Part shown: piece after piece, positions 52,623 to 61,464 of the stretch
How the letters are laid out: each line of letters starts with the position of its first letter
How positions within the stretch are numbered: position 1 is the stretch's first letter
NCBI GenBank assembly: GCA_964569795.1
Contig: CAZMVB010000017.1
Location: 16,071 to 80,070, forward strand
Direction of reading: 5' to 3'
DNA length: 64,000 nt
Source: JAHJDS01 sp964569795
GTDB taxonomy: Bacteria > Desulfobacterota > Desulfarculia > Desulfarculales > JAHJDS01
Notes under the pieces: generated by a model
Seen by the model: the letters and a program-made list of their open reading frames with translations, nothing else
Databases searched by the model: none
What the model was told of the DNA's origin: nothing
Position numbers and translations under genes: made by a program

Positions 52623-54023
52623 ATGCCGCACAAGTACCACATCAACACCCGGCCCACCCCGGCCCGGTTCTCGACCCCGGCCCGGTCGGGCATCGTTGAC
52701 TGGGAAGAGGGGTGTCTCCGCTGCGCGGTCTGCGTCAAGGAGCAGTGCATTTACGGCGCCTTCAAGGGCCGGGGCCTGTTCGGGACCGACTACGCCGACC
52801 GCCTGGATCAGATCTGTCACGATTGCTTTCGCTGCGTCCAGGGCTGCCCGGCCCGCCTGATCCACAAGACGGTCAACCCCAATTACGAGTCCCTGGGCAA
52901 CGACTACTGGACGCCCCGGATCGTCTGGACCACCTGGTACCAGGCCGAGAGCGGCATGATCCCGGTCTCGGGGGCGGGCTACGGCGGGCCGTTCACCGGT
53001 CCCGGCTTTGACGGCATGTGGACCGACATGAGCGAGATCGTCCGGCCGACCCGGGACGGCATCCACGGCCGGGAGTACATCTCGACCTCGTTCTTTTACG
53101 GCGGCACCCCCCGGAACCTGTCCTTTGACGCGGCCGGGGCCTTGTCCGGGGACCTGCCCCGGGGCCGCGAGGTGCCCTTGCCCATCGTCTTCGACCGGCC
53201 GCCCATGGGCGACCTGGGACCCAACGTCCGCCTGGCCATGGCCGAGGCGGCCCGGATCCTGGACACGATGATGGTCGCCGACAGCCGGCACCTGAATCCC
53301 CTGGCCGAGGACCTGAGGCTGGAGCGGCACCCGGTCATCGTCACCGGCTCGACCGAAAACGCCGATCGCCTGATCCGGATGGCCGGCTGGCTCCGCAAGG
53401 TGGAACTGGCCGACGAGCCCCGGGTCCTGGAGGTGGTCGATCGGCTGCGGCGGGCCAATCCGGACATCCTGTTCTCGGTCCGGGTCAAGCTGGACGAGCG
53501 GGCCGCGGCCCGGACGGTCGAACTCTGCCAGGCCGGGCTAGACGCCGTCCACCTCCAGGCCGACCTGACCGGTCAGGGCTTCGGCCAACGGGCCGGCGTC
53601 CACGTCCGCGACCTGGTCCGCGAGGTCCATTCGGCCCTGGTGGAAAAGTCGCTGCGGGACCGGATCTGCCTCCTGGCCGGCGGCGGCATCGCCCTGGCCG
53701 AGCACGTGGCCAAGATCATCGCCTGCGGGGCCGACGCGGCCCTGGTGGACCTGGCCCTGCTGGTGGCCCTGGAGTGCCGGCTGTGCGACGACTGCGGCGG
53801 GGCCCGGGCCTGCCCGGTCGAGATCAGGTGGATCGATCCCGAGTGGGGCGCCCAGCGCATCGTCAATCTGGTGGGCGCCTGGCGCAATCAATTGCTCGAG
53901 GTCCTGGGGGCGATGGGCCTCCGGGAGGCCCGGCGCCTGCGGGGCGAGGTCGGCCGGGCCATGTTCTTCGAGGATCTCGAGCAGGAAAACTTCGCCCCCA
54001 TCTTCGGTCGCAGAAAACAATGA
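52623..54023 (+). CDS. Divergent glutamate-synthase FMN-domain paralogue with ferredoxin N-terminus
   Basis: 466 residues. The N-terminus has Cys-rich groups (GCLRCAVCVKEQCIYG, CHDCFRCVQGCPARL). The rest aligns in order with the GltB synthase core of the next gene but is eroded at key sites: the neighbour's HLDGSYGGTGAAPD is HLQADLTGQGFGQR here and its IASGGIRTPDD is LAGGGIALAEH. The CRLCDDCGGARACP cluster site is kept. It may be a structural partner or carry a changed activity. It overlaps the next gene by 4 nt. Confidence 0.75.
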   Translation: MPHKYHINTRPTPARFSTPARSGIVDWEEGCLRCAVCVKEQCIYGAFKGRGLFGTDYADRLDQICHDCFRCVQGCPARLIHKTVNPNYESLGNDYWTPRIVWTTWYQAESGMIPVSGAGYGGPFTGPGFDGMWTDMSEIVRPTRDGIHGREYISTSFFYGGTPRNLSFDAAGALSGDLPRGREVPLPIVFDRPPMGDLGPNVRLAMAEAARILDTMMVADSRHLNPLAEDLRLERHPVIVTGSTENADRLIRMAGWLRKVELADEPRVLEVVDRLRRANPDILFSVRVKLDERAAARTVELCQAGLDAVHLQADLTGQGFGQRAGVHVRDLVREVHSALVEKSLRDRICLLAGGGIALAEHVAKIIACGADAALVDLALLVALECRLCDDCGGARACPVEIRWIDPEWGAQRIVNLVGAWRNQLLEVLGAMGLREARRLRGEVGRAMFFEDLEQENFAPIFGRRKQ

Positions 54024-55501
54024 GCGCGCACCAGTTCCCCGAAGTCAAGCCGGCCCCCAGCCGGTTCCGCAACACCCTGAGCAAGTTCGCCGTCAGGCGC
54101 TCGAACGCCTGCCGGAACTGCCACACCTGCGCCGAGGTCTGCCCCTACGGCGTCCACACGGTCGAGGGCGGCCGGATCCAGATGCCCCAGGAGCACTTCT
54201 GCATCGGACCCGACTGCCGCCGGACCGATCACTTCTGCGTGGACAAGTGCCCGGCCAAGGCCCTGAGCGTGGTTCTGCACCCCGGCTACCGGGTGCTGGG
54301 CGACTATCGCTGGACGGCCGATCTGCTCCTGTCCACCTGGTTCATGTCCGCCTACGGCCGGCCGCCGGTCCAGCCCCTGGAGACCCAGGTCGGCCTCTCG
54401 GGCGGCGGGTTCGACCGCCTCCGGCTGGTCATCCCCCCCGAGCCGCCGCGGAAGATCAAGCGCGAGGACATCGACACCTCGGTGCTTCTCAACCGGCGGG
54501 GAGACGGCCGGCCCGAACTCAGGATCGCCGTGCCCCACTACGGCGGGGGCATGAGCTTCGGCTCGATCTCGCTGACGACCATGCTCGGCCGGATGCGCTT
54601 CGCGGAAGGCTTCGGCACCCTGTGCTGCACCGGCGAGGGGGGTTACCCGGACGCCATCATCCCCCTGTCCGACCACGTCATCACCCAGGTGGCCACGGGC
54701 CTGTTCGGGGTCCGCGAAGAGACCATCAAGCGGGTGCCCATGGTCGAGTTCAAGTACGCCCAGGGGGCCAAGCCCGGCCTGGGCGGGCACCTGCTGGGCG
54801 ACAAGGTCACCCCGGACGTGGCCCGGATGCGTCAGGCCGTGGTCGGCTCGGCCCTGTTCTCGCCGTTCCCCTTCCACTCGGTCTATTCCATCGAGGACCA
54901 CAAGAAGCACCTCGACTGGATCAAGGTCACCAATGAGCGGGCCGTGGTCTCGGCCAAGGTCTCGACCCCGACCGACGTGGACATGGTGGCCGTGGGGTCC
55001 TACCACGCCGGGGCCCACGTCATTCACCTGGACGGCTCCTACGGCGGCACCGGCGCCGCCCCGGACATCGCCAAGAAGAACATCGCCATGCCCATCGAGT
55101 ACGCCATCCCCAAGGTCCACCGCTTCCTGGAGTCCGAGGGCCTGCGCGACAAGATCACGGTCATCGCCTCGGGGGGCATCCGGACCCCGGACGACATGAT
55201 CAAGGCCATCTGCCTCGGGGCCGACGCCGTGGTCACCGGCACCTCGGAGATGGTCGCCTTCGAGTGCCTGCGCTGCCAGAACTGCGAATCGGGCCGGGGC
55301 TGCGCCCGGGGCATCGCCACCACCGACCCCGAGCTGTCCCAGATGTACACCGCCGACTGGGCCTTTCAGCGCCTGGTCAACATGTTCACCGTCTGGCGGG
55401 AGCGCCTGATCGACGTCTTGCAGGCCCTGGGCCTGACCTCGGTGGCCGAGCTGGCCGGCCGGACCGAATACCTCGAGCATCTGGATTACGAGAGAGAGTG
55501 A
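54020..55501 (+). CDS. Glutamate synthase FMN/Fe-S core (archaeal-type GltB2)
   Basis: 493 residues. N-terminal ferredoxin-like region (CRNCHTCAEVCPYG, CVDKCPAKA), then the synthase TIM barrel with AVPHYGGGMSFGSIS, CCTGEGGYPD, EFKYAQGAKPGLGG, the FMN/2-oxoglutarate motifs HLDGSYGGTGAAP and IASGGIRTPDD, and the [3Fe-4S]-type ECLRCQNCESGRGC. It converts 2-oxoglutarate plus ammonia to glutamate using electrons from a donor not encoded here. Co-translated with both neighbours. Confidence 0.9.
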   Translation: MSAHQFPEVKPAPSRFRNTLSKFAVRRSNACRNCHTCAEVCPYGVHTVEGGRIQMPQEHFCIGPDCRRTDHFCVDKCPAKALSVVLHPGYRVLGDYRWTADLLLSTWFMSAYGRPPVQPLETQVGLSGGGFDRLRLVIPPEPPRKIKREDIDTSVLLNRRGDGRPELRIAVPHYGGGMSFGSISLTTMLGRMRFAEGFGTLCCTGEGGYPDAIIPLSDHVITQVATGLFGVREETIKRVPMVEFKYAQGAKPGLGGHLLGDKVTPDVARMRQAVVGSALFSPFPFHSVYSIEDHKKHLDWIKVTNERAVVSAKVSTPTDVDMVAVGSYHAGAHVIHLDGSYGGTGAAPDIAKKNIAMPIEYAIPKVHRFLESEGLRDKITVIASGGIRTPDDMIKAICLGADAVVTGTSEMVAFECLRCQNCESGRGCARGIATTDPELSQMYTADWAFQRLVNMFTVWRERLIDVLQALGLTSVAELAGRTEYLEHLDYERE

Positions 55502-58158
55502 TGAACCGTATGGATATCGAACGCCTGATCGCCTCGCGGTCCCTTCTGTCGCGCGGCCTGACCCCGGGCCGGAACAAGGCCGAGGAGGAGGGCGGCTGCG
55601 GGGTGACCGGCTTCTGCTGCAGCGTCCCGGTCCGGGGCCGGCACATCTTCGAGCCGTCCCGACAGATGCACAACCGGGGCAACGGCAAGGGCGGCGGCAT
55701 CGCCGCCGTGGGCCTGGACCCGGTCCAGATGGGCGTCAGCCGCGAGATCCTGGACGACTATTACCTCTTCCAGGTGGCCTACCTGGACCCCGAGGTGAGG
55801 ACCCACGTCGAGCAGAGCCACATCAACGAGCGCCTGGAGGTGGCCCATGCCGCGGCCCTGCCCCACGTGGACGACTGGCAAGAGATCGAGGCTCTCGAGG
55901 TCGAGCCGCCCCAGGTCTGGCGCTATTTCGTCAAGCCCAAATCCGAGCGGCTGACCGCCTGGCAGGAGGGCAGCGGCCTGACCGATCCCCGCCTGGCCGA
56001 GGAGGAGTTCATCTATCAGACCGCCTTCTCCCTGAGCCAGACCTATTACCGCTCCGGCCAGGAGCAGCGGGCGTTCGTGATGAGCTTCGGCCGGGACATG
56101 ATGATCCTCAAGGCGGTCGGCTACGCCGAGGGCGTGGTCCAGTACTACCAGATGGAGGACGTCACCGCCCACGTCTGGATCGCCCACCAGCGCTACCCGA
56201 CCAAGGGCCGGGTCTGGCACCCGGGCGGGGCCCATCCTTTCGCCGGCCTCAACTTCGCCCTGGTCCACAACGGCGACTTCGCCAACTACCACTCGGTCTG
56301 CGAGTACCTGGCCCAGCAGAACCTCTACCCCCTGTTCATGACCGACACCGAGGTCTCGGCCTTGATGTTCGATCTCTTGACCCGGACCTACGGCTATCCC
56401 CTGGAGTACGCCATCGAGGCCCTGGCCCCGACCGCCGAACTGGACTTCGACCAGTTGACCGCCGACCGGCAGGCGGTGTACTCGGCCCTCAACCGCTGTC
56501 ACATCCACGGCTCGCCCGACGGCCCCTGGTTCTTCATCATCGCCCGCAATGACGCGGCCACCGGCGACTTCCAGCTGATCGGCATCACCGACACGGCCAT
56601 GCTCCGGCCCCAGGTGTTCGCCCTGCACGAGGGCGAGGTCCAGTTGGGGCTGATCTGCTCGGAGAAGCAGGCCATCGACGCCACCCTCCGGAGCCTGTCC
56701 GACGAGGACGGCCGGGTGGGCCGGCTGGCCGACAAGTACTGGAACGCCCGCGGCGGCTCCTACACCGACGGCGGGGCGTTCATCTTCCGGCTGCACAAGG
56801 ACGCGGACGGCGGCCGGCGGATGACCTGCACCGACAAGTTCGGCCGGCCGGTGACCGTGGACACCACCAGCCAGATCTGCGACGTGGGGATGGCCCTGGC
56901 CTACGCCCACGGGGCCGAGTACAACACCGAGCGGACCTGGCCGCCCGAGGGCAGTTGGGTCCACGACGTGATTTCCCGGTTCGACCTGCTCCCGGCCGAG
57001 GCGCTGACCGGCCTGGTGGCCAGTCACCTGCCCCGGGGCAGCTTCGACGAACTGGCCTCCTTTACCCGGAAGATCTTCTACGCCGCCGAGAGCACAGACG
57101 AGCGCCGGGAAAAGACGGTGACCCTGTTGACAAGCCTCCTGGACGCCCGGATGGACTTTGGAAACCTTCGGCCCCGGTGCGTCAGGGAGATGCTCGAACA
57201 AAGCATCGCCGACGTCCTGGGCGCCGTGCCGATTCTCGACTCTGGCGGGCACGGCGCCTGGGTCCGCCTGGACCGGGAGACCCGGGACCTGCTCCGGGCG
57301 CCCGAGGGCGATGAGGCCGTCCTGGTCATCGACGCCAAGGATTTCCCGCCCGAGGGCGACGAGTGCGACGCCGAGCTGGTGGTCCGGGCCTATCAACTGG
57401 GCTGGCGCCGGTTCATCTGCTACCACTACCGCGGCCAGCGCTTTTTGGGCTGCGGCCTGGGTCCGGCCAGCGACGGGGTGGTCATCGACGCCTACGGCTC
57501 GAGCGGCGATTACCTGGCCTCGGGCATGGACGGCCTGACGATCAACGTCCACGGCAACGCCCAGGACCAGTTGGGACAGATCATGGCCCGGGGCAAGCTG
57601 GTGGTCCACGGCGACGTGGGCCAGGCCTTTCTGTACGGGGCCAAGGGCGGCGAGGTTTACGTGCGGGGCAACGCCGCCGGCCGGCCGATGATCAACGCCG
57701 TGGGAAAACCGCGGGTGGTCATCAACGGCACCTGTCTGGATTACCTGGCCGAGTCGTTCATGGCCGGCGATCCCCTGAACGGCGGCGGCTTCGTGGTGTT
57801 AAACGGCCTGGCCGCCGACGAGCGCGGCCGGATCGAGGCCCTGCCCACGCCCTACTCGGGCTCGAACCTGTTCTCCCTGGCCTCGGGCGGGGCGATCTAC
57901 GTCCGCGATCCCCATCGCCAACTGGTCGCCGAGCAGCTCAACGGCGGGGTGTTCATGCCCATGACCCAGGCCGACTGGGACCTGATTAGGCCCTATCTGG
58001 AGGAGAACGAGCAGCTGTTCGGCATCAGGATCGACGACCATCTGCTGACCGTGGACGGAGTGCGGCGGTCCTTTGACCGGGTGTACCGGGCGGTCAAGGC
58101 GGTCCGGCTGACGGTCCTCACCGGCCGGGAGTCCGAGGAGGCTACGCCCGGCGTGTGA
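55501..58158 (+). CDS. Glutamate synthase amidotransferase domain fused to GXGXG domain
   Basis: 885 residues. The Ntn-type glutaminase cysteine is Cys33 in EEEGGCGVTGFCC, preceded by a 32-residue leader expected to be cleaved. The amidotransferase domain includes WIAHQRYPTKG and LVHNGDFANYHSV and runs to ~400. A linker region follows, then a right-handed beta-helix GXGXG domain from ~640 (SGDYLASGMDG, VHGNAQDQLG, LYGAKGGEVYVRGNAAGRP). In split glutamate synthases these two domains are usually separate proteins. The ATG shares its first base with the previous stop. Confidence 0.9.
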   Translation: MNRMDIERLIASRSLLSRGLTPGRNKAEEEGGCGVTGFCCSVPVRGRHIFEPSRQMHNRGNGKGGGIAAVGLDPVQMGVSREILDDYYLFQVAYLDPEVRTHVEQSHINERLEVAHAAALPHVDDWQEIEALEVEPPQVWRYFVKPKSERLTAWQEGSGLTDPRLAEEEFIYQTAFSLSQTYYRSGQEQRAFVMSFGRDMMILKAVGYAEGVVQYYQMEDVTAHVWIAHQRYPTKGRVWHPGGAHPFAGLNFALVHNGDFANYHSVCEYLAQQNLYPLFMTDTEVSALMFDLLTRTYGYPLEYAIEALAPTAELDFDQLTADRQAVYSALNRCHIHGSPDGPWFFIIARNDAATGDFQLIGITDTAMLRPQVFALHEGEVQLGLICSEKQAIDATLRSLSDEDGRVGRLADKYWNARGGSYTDGGAFIFRLHKDADGGRRMTCTDKFGRPVTVDTTSQICDVGMALAYAHGAEYNTERTWPPEGSWVHDVISRFDLLPAEALTGLVASHLPRGSFDELASFTRKIFYAAESTDERREKTVTLLTSLLDARMDFGNLRPRCVREMLEQSIADVLGAVPILDSGGHGAWVRLDRETRDLLRAPEGDEAVLVIDAKDFPPEGDECDAELVVRAYQLGWRRFICYHYRGQRFLGCGLGPASDGVVIDAYGSSGDYLASGMDGLTINVHGNAQDQLGQIMARGKLVVHGDVGQAFLYGAKGGEVYVRGNAAGRPMINAVGKPRVVINGTCLDYLAESFMAGDPLNGGGFVVLNGLAADERGRIEALPTPYSGSNLFSLASGGAIYVRDPHRQLVAEQLNGGVFMPMTQADWDLIRPYLEENEQLFGIRIDDHLLTVDGVRRSFDRVYRAVKAVRLTVLTGRESEEATPGV

Positions 58159-58256
58159 TCGAGAGTCGGCCTGGGGTCGAGCAGGCTGGGGTGGGCACCA
58201 CCTGTCTGGATGATTGGAGAATCCCGCCTGTCGCGGGGTAGTTGTTTGAAAAAAAA

Positions 58257-58278
58257 CCCCGGTCCGATTGGACCGGGG
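58257..58278 (-). terminator. Intrinsic terminator of the Cys-rich peptide gene
   Basis: A perfect 9-bp stem (CCCCGGTCC with GGACCGGGG, loop GATT). On the minus strand it is followed at once by eight Ts (58249-58256). It lies ~70 bp after the peptide gene stop and may also slow plus-strand read-through from the glutamate synthase genes. Confidence 0.9.
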
Positions 58279-58349
58279 TCCTGGCTTGGCGGCCGTCGTG
58301 GTCTGACCCTCAGTCGGGCCATGACGGGTGCCAGGTCAAGAGTTTGTCA

Positions 58350-58631
58350 CTACTTCTTGACGCACCGCCACTTGGCCTGATCCCACTTGTAGCCGTCCTT
58401 GCAGCGGCACTTCTTTTTCTTCGCGGACCAGCAACAACCCTTGTTGCTGTTCCAGTCCCACTTGGGCGGACACTTGTGGGCGGCCACCACCAGCGGCATG
58501 ACCCCGCCCGAATAGGCGACCACGACCGGCGAAATCGACGGTCCGCCCGCCGGCGCGGCCACGGGTGAGGCGCCCATCAGCAGGGCGATCAGCAAACCGG
58601 CGGCCATGATCAGTGGAATGTAACGCTTCAT
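58350..58631 (-). CDS. Small exported cysteine-rich protein
   Basis: 93 residues. The ATG at 58631 follows AAAAAGGAGGGAG, a strong Shine-Dalgarno. A signal peptide (MKRYIPLIMAAGLLIALLMG, then a cleavable ASPVAAPA) leads to a mature part ending in a basic, Trp-rich domain with six cysteines. That domain looks like two related modules: CPPKWDWNSNKGCC and CKDGYKWDQAKWRC, both C-x-x-(x)-KWD-x-C. Disulfide-linked carbohydrate-binding or toxin-like peptides have such layouts. No family was recognised. Confidence 0.75.
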   Translation of the reverse strand: MKRYIPLIMAAGLLIALLMGASPVAAPAGGPSISPVVVAYSGGVMPLVVAAHKCPPKWDWNSNKGCCWSAKKKKCRCKDGYKWDQAKWRCVKK

Positions 58632-58856
58632 TTCTCCCTCCTTTTTCTCCCCAAGAATCAAGTTAACCGAAAACGAGCCGCACCTGGGCGGCGGTCCCAC
58701 TATCGTCCGCAGGCTGGTCCATCAAGCGGATCAGGCGCCCGAAATCCGCCTCGGCCTGACTAAATTATGTGGGAAGATAATCAATAATAGCATGATCCGA
58801 TCCCGATTTTCATTTTTTTTCAGTGGGGCCATCACCCGGGGACGGCAATCGCCGGA
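58632..58856. other. 225-bp intergenic stretch upstream of the peptide gene
   Basis: An AT-rich patch (~58760-58825) lies between the peptide and acetyltransferase genes; it probably holds the promoter of the peptide gene. No other feature was seen. Confidence 0.4.
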
Positions 58857-59315
58857 CTATCCGTTCCGGGCCTCGACCGGCCTGAAACCCAGGCGAATAT
58901 AAAACTCGATGGCGCGGGAATTATCTTCCTGGACGTCCGCCCGGATCACGGTCTGACCCGACGCGCGCTGGTAGTCGATCGCCCGCCGGACCAGCCGGCC
59001 GCCCACGCCCCGGCGGCGCCAGGCGGGCTCCACGGCCAGGACGCTGACATAGCCGCCCTGATCCCGGTGATAACTGATGACAAAGCCGAGCAGGCGCCCG
59101 TCGGCCACGGATTCGGCCACGAAGACCCCCCGGGGATCGAAGCCCTGGAACCGCTCCCACTCGCCGGTCCAGGCCGGCTCGCCAAAGGCCCGGGCGTACA
59201 CCTCGGGAATCAAGGCGTGGTCCGTGGGCCGGTGATACGGCCTGATCCGGACCCCATCCGGGGCCCGGACCCGGGGCGCCTCTCCCCGAAGTTCCAGTCT
59301 GATCAGGCGTCTCAT
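58857..59315 (-). CDS. GNAT-family N-acetyltransferase
   Basis: 152 residues from an ATG after CGGAGACGGAG; an upstream ATG at 59345 is less likely. Acetyl-CoA binding segment VLAVEPAWRRRGVGGRLVRRAI and NSRAIEFYIRLGFRPVE mark the GNAT fold. The substrate is unknown. The gene diverges from the ankyrin gene. Confidence 0.85.
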   Translation of the reverse strand: MRRLIRLELRGEAPRVRAPDGVRIRPYHRPTDHALIPEVYARAFGEPAWTGEWERFQGFDPRGVFVAESVADGRLLGFVISYHRDQGGYVSVLAVEPAWRRRGVGGRLVRRAIDYQRASGQTVIRADVQEDNSRAIEFYIRLGFRPVEARNG

Positions 59316-59398
59316 CTCCGTCTCCGCGCTGTCGTATGTTAACATGGATAAACGGGCCGGCCGGAATTCCGGGCCAGGCTCGGCCCGAGGGAGAGGCG

Positions 59399-60382
59399 AT
59401 GGCGGCAAGATATTTTTCGGCATTTTCGGTCGCCGTTTTTCTGGCGGCCCTGCTGATCCTGGGCGGGCCGGCCTTGGCCGCGGCCGAGCACCCGATCTTC
59501 AAGGCCGTGGCCTCATATGACGCGGCCCGGGTGGCGGCCGTGATCCGAAAGGATCCCCGGGCGGTCAAGGCCAGGGATCGTCAGGGGGCGACCCCGCTGC
59601 ACCACGCCGCCCGCCGGCTGACCCCGTTCGCCGTGGTCGAGCTGCTGATCGACAAGGGCGCCCGGGTGAACGCCCGGGATTTTTCTGGAGACACGCCGCT
59701 GCATCTGGCCGCAGGCGAATGCCGGACCAGGGTGACCGCTTGGCTGATGAAAAAGGGCGCCCGGGTGAACGCCCGGAACCGGGCCGGATTGACCCCCCTG
59801 CACCTGGCCGCCGGGCACGGCTGCGCCGGGGTGAGCAACATGCTCATCAACAAGGGTGCGTCGGTCCGCGCCCGGAGTCGCGCCGGACTGACCCCGCTCC
59901 ACCTGGCGGCCCAAAATGGCCATGCGGCGGTGGTCAGGCAGTTGATCTATATTGGGGCAGAGAAGGACGCCCGGGACGGGCGGGGACGGACGCCGCTCCA
60001 CCTGGCCGCAGGGCAGGCCCGCCTGGGAACGGCCAGGATGCTGCTGGCCATGGGCGCTACGGTCAACGCCCGGACCCGGGCGGGCCGGACGCCGCTGCAT
60101 CTGGCCGCCCGACACGGCCAGGGATTTTTAATGGTCCGGCTGCTGCTCGACCGGGGCGCGGACGTGAACGCCCGGGACAGGCGGGGTCGCACCCCGCTGC
60201 ACGTGGCCGCCTACTGGGGCTTCGTGAAAACGGTTCGGCTCCTGCTGGACCGCGGGGCACGGGTCAATGCCCGGGACGCCCGGGGACGGACGCCGCTCGA
60301 TCTGGCCCGGGCGCGGAAGTGGCCAAAGGTGGTCGAGTTGCTAGCCCAGCGGGGGGCCGGGCGGTCGTCTTCCCGGCCTTGA
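59399..60382 (+). CDS. Exported ankyrin-repeat protein
   Basis: 327 residues. A signal peptide (FSAFSVAVFLAALLILGG-PALAAAEH) precedes about eight or nine 33-residue ankyrin repeats with the usual GxTPLHLAA core (for example GLTPLHLAAGHGCAGVSNML). Repeats are regular through the C-terminus, where the last reads GRTPLDLARARKW. The ATG follows GAGGGAGAGG. Ankyrin arrays bind protein partners; an exported one would act in the periplasm or outside. Confidence 0.9.
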   Translation: MAARYFSAFSVAVFLAALLILGGPALAAAEHPIFKAVASYDAARVAAVIRKDPRAVKARDRQGATPLHHAARRLTPFAVVELLIDKGARVNARDFSGDTPLHLAAGECRTRVTAWLMKKGARVNARNRAGLTPLHLAAGHGCAGVSNMLINKGASVRARSRAGLTPLHLAAQNGHAAVVRQLIYIGAEKDARDGRGRTPLHLAAGQARLGTARMLLAMGATVNARTRAGRTPLHLAARHGQGFLMVRLLLDRGADVNARDRRGRTPLHVAAYWGFVKTVRLLLDRGARVNARDARGRTPLDLARARKWPKVVELLAQRGAGRSSSRP

Positions 60383-60443
60383 GAAAAACGCCGCCCCTGG
60401 CCGGACCGGTCCCGGTCGTTGAAAGATAATCCAACATGAAAAA

Positions 60444-60935
60444 CTAGTGCCGGCGCTGGGCCTGCTTTTCGCGGCTGCGCTCGGCCAGGCGCATCTCGCG
60501 GCGGAGGCGGGCCTCCTCGTGGCGGCGTTTCTCGTCCTCGGTCTCGACGATCAGGCCGGGCAGCCTGGTTGGCCGGCCGTGCTCGTCCAGGGCGACAAAG
60601 GTCAAATAGGCGCTGGCCGTGTGGCGGACCTCGCCCGTGGCCGGCCGTTCGGCCTCGACCCGGACCCCGATCTCCATGGAGGTGGTGCCCACGAAGTTGA
60701 TGCTGGCCCGCAGGACCAGGAGTTCGCCCACGTGAACCGGGTGGTGGAAATCCAGCCGGTCGATGGAGGCGGTGACCACGGCTCGGCCGGCGTGCCGGAA
60801 GCCGACCATCCCGGCCGCGTTGTCGATGTGCTTCATGATCACGCCGCCGTGGACGTTGCCCATGGCGTTGGCGTCCTGGGGCAGCATCTGGATGGCCGTG
60901 ACCAGACTGGTGTCACGGCAGGGCTTGGCGTCCAT
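60444..60935 (-). CDS. Acyl-CoA thioesterase (hotdog, YciA-like)
   Basis: 163 residues. The hotdog signature reads NAMGNVHGGVIMKHIDNAAGM, with DRLDFHHPVHVGELL following, as in YciA/BFIT thioesterases. A charged Arg/Lys/Glu C-terminal tail of ~35 residues (EARLRREMRLAERSREKQ) is probably a helix. It would hydrolyse acyl-CoA; the chain specificity is unknown. Confidence 0.88.
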   Translation of the reverse strand: MDAKPCRDTSLVTAIQMLPQDANAMGNVHGGVIMKHIDNAAGMVGFRHAGRAVVTASIDRLDFHHPVHVGELLVLRASINFVGTTSMEIGVRVEAERPATGEVRHTASAYLTFVALDEHGRPTRLPGLIVETEDEKRRHEEARLRREMRLAERSREKQAQRRH

Positions 60936-61019
60936 GGTTTATTCCATGTCAAAGGATCTGATAAGGATCTTCAACGACGGCGATTCATTTCAGCCGCCGG
61001 TGCTAAGCCGGACTCACAT

Positions 61020-61274
61020 TCAGGTGACCTTGAAGACCGAGTCGCCCTCGCGGACCCGGTCCGGGACCTTGACCCCGACCATCTGACCGGGCCCGGCTTG
61101 GTCGATGGTCTGGTGCTCCTCCTGCATGGAGTCCACCCCGGTCTCGAAGTCAGTGGTCGCGCCCAGGAATTTCAGGCGATCCCCGACCCGGATCGTCCCG
61201 GCCGTGACCTCGATGGCGGCCACGCTCGGCTTGGCAAAGAACTTGATCACCTTGCCCACTTTTTCCTCGGCCAT
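61020..61274 (-). CDS. Stand-alone EF-Tu domain-2-like protein
   Basis: 84 residues from an ATG with GGGGAG before it. VGKVIKFFAKPSVAAIEVTAG, IRVGDRLKFLGATTDFE and GQMVGVKVPDRVREGD are the beta-barrel of translation-factor domain 2 without a GTPase domain. Such small proteins are widespread in anaerobes; their role is not known. Confidence 0.75.
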   Translation of the reverse strand: MAEEKVGKVIKFFAKPSVAAIEVTAGTIRVGDRLKFLGATTDFETGVDSMQEEHQTIDQAGPGQMVGVKVPDRVREGDSVFKVT

Positions 61275-61410
61275 AGTCGCTCCCCTCTGTCCCAAGGTCA
61301 CAAACAGAATAACCACCACCGGCCATCGGGTGTCAATATAACAATATATCACGAAAGAACTTAGTTCGCGTCCACCTCTAATCTTGATTTACCCCGACCC
61401 CCCGGATATA

Positions 61411-61456
61411 TTGACTATATTCTTACTTAAATGTAAGTATATTTAAAGTAAGTAAG
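61411..61456 (+). promoter_or_regulatory. Promoter/operator of the AbrB-PIN pair
   Basis: TTGACT at 61411-61416 with TAAGTA 17 bp later is a reasonable sigma70 promoter. Over it lie CTTAC-N6-GTAAG (61422-61437) and a further GTAAGTAAG (61448-61456). This is the arrangement expected for autorepression by an AbrB-type antitoxin. Confidence 0.6.
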
Positions 61457-61464
61457 GACAGACC

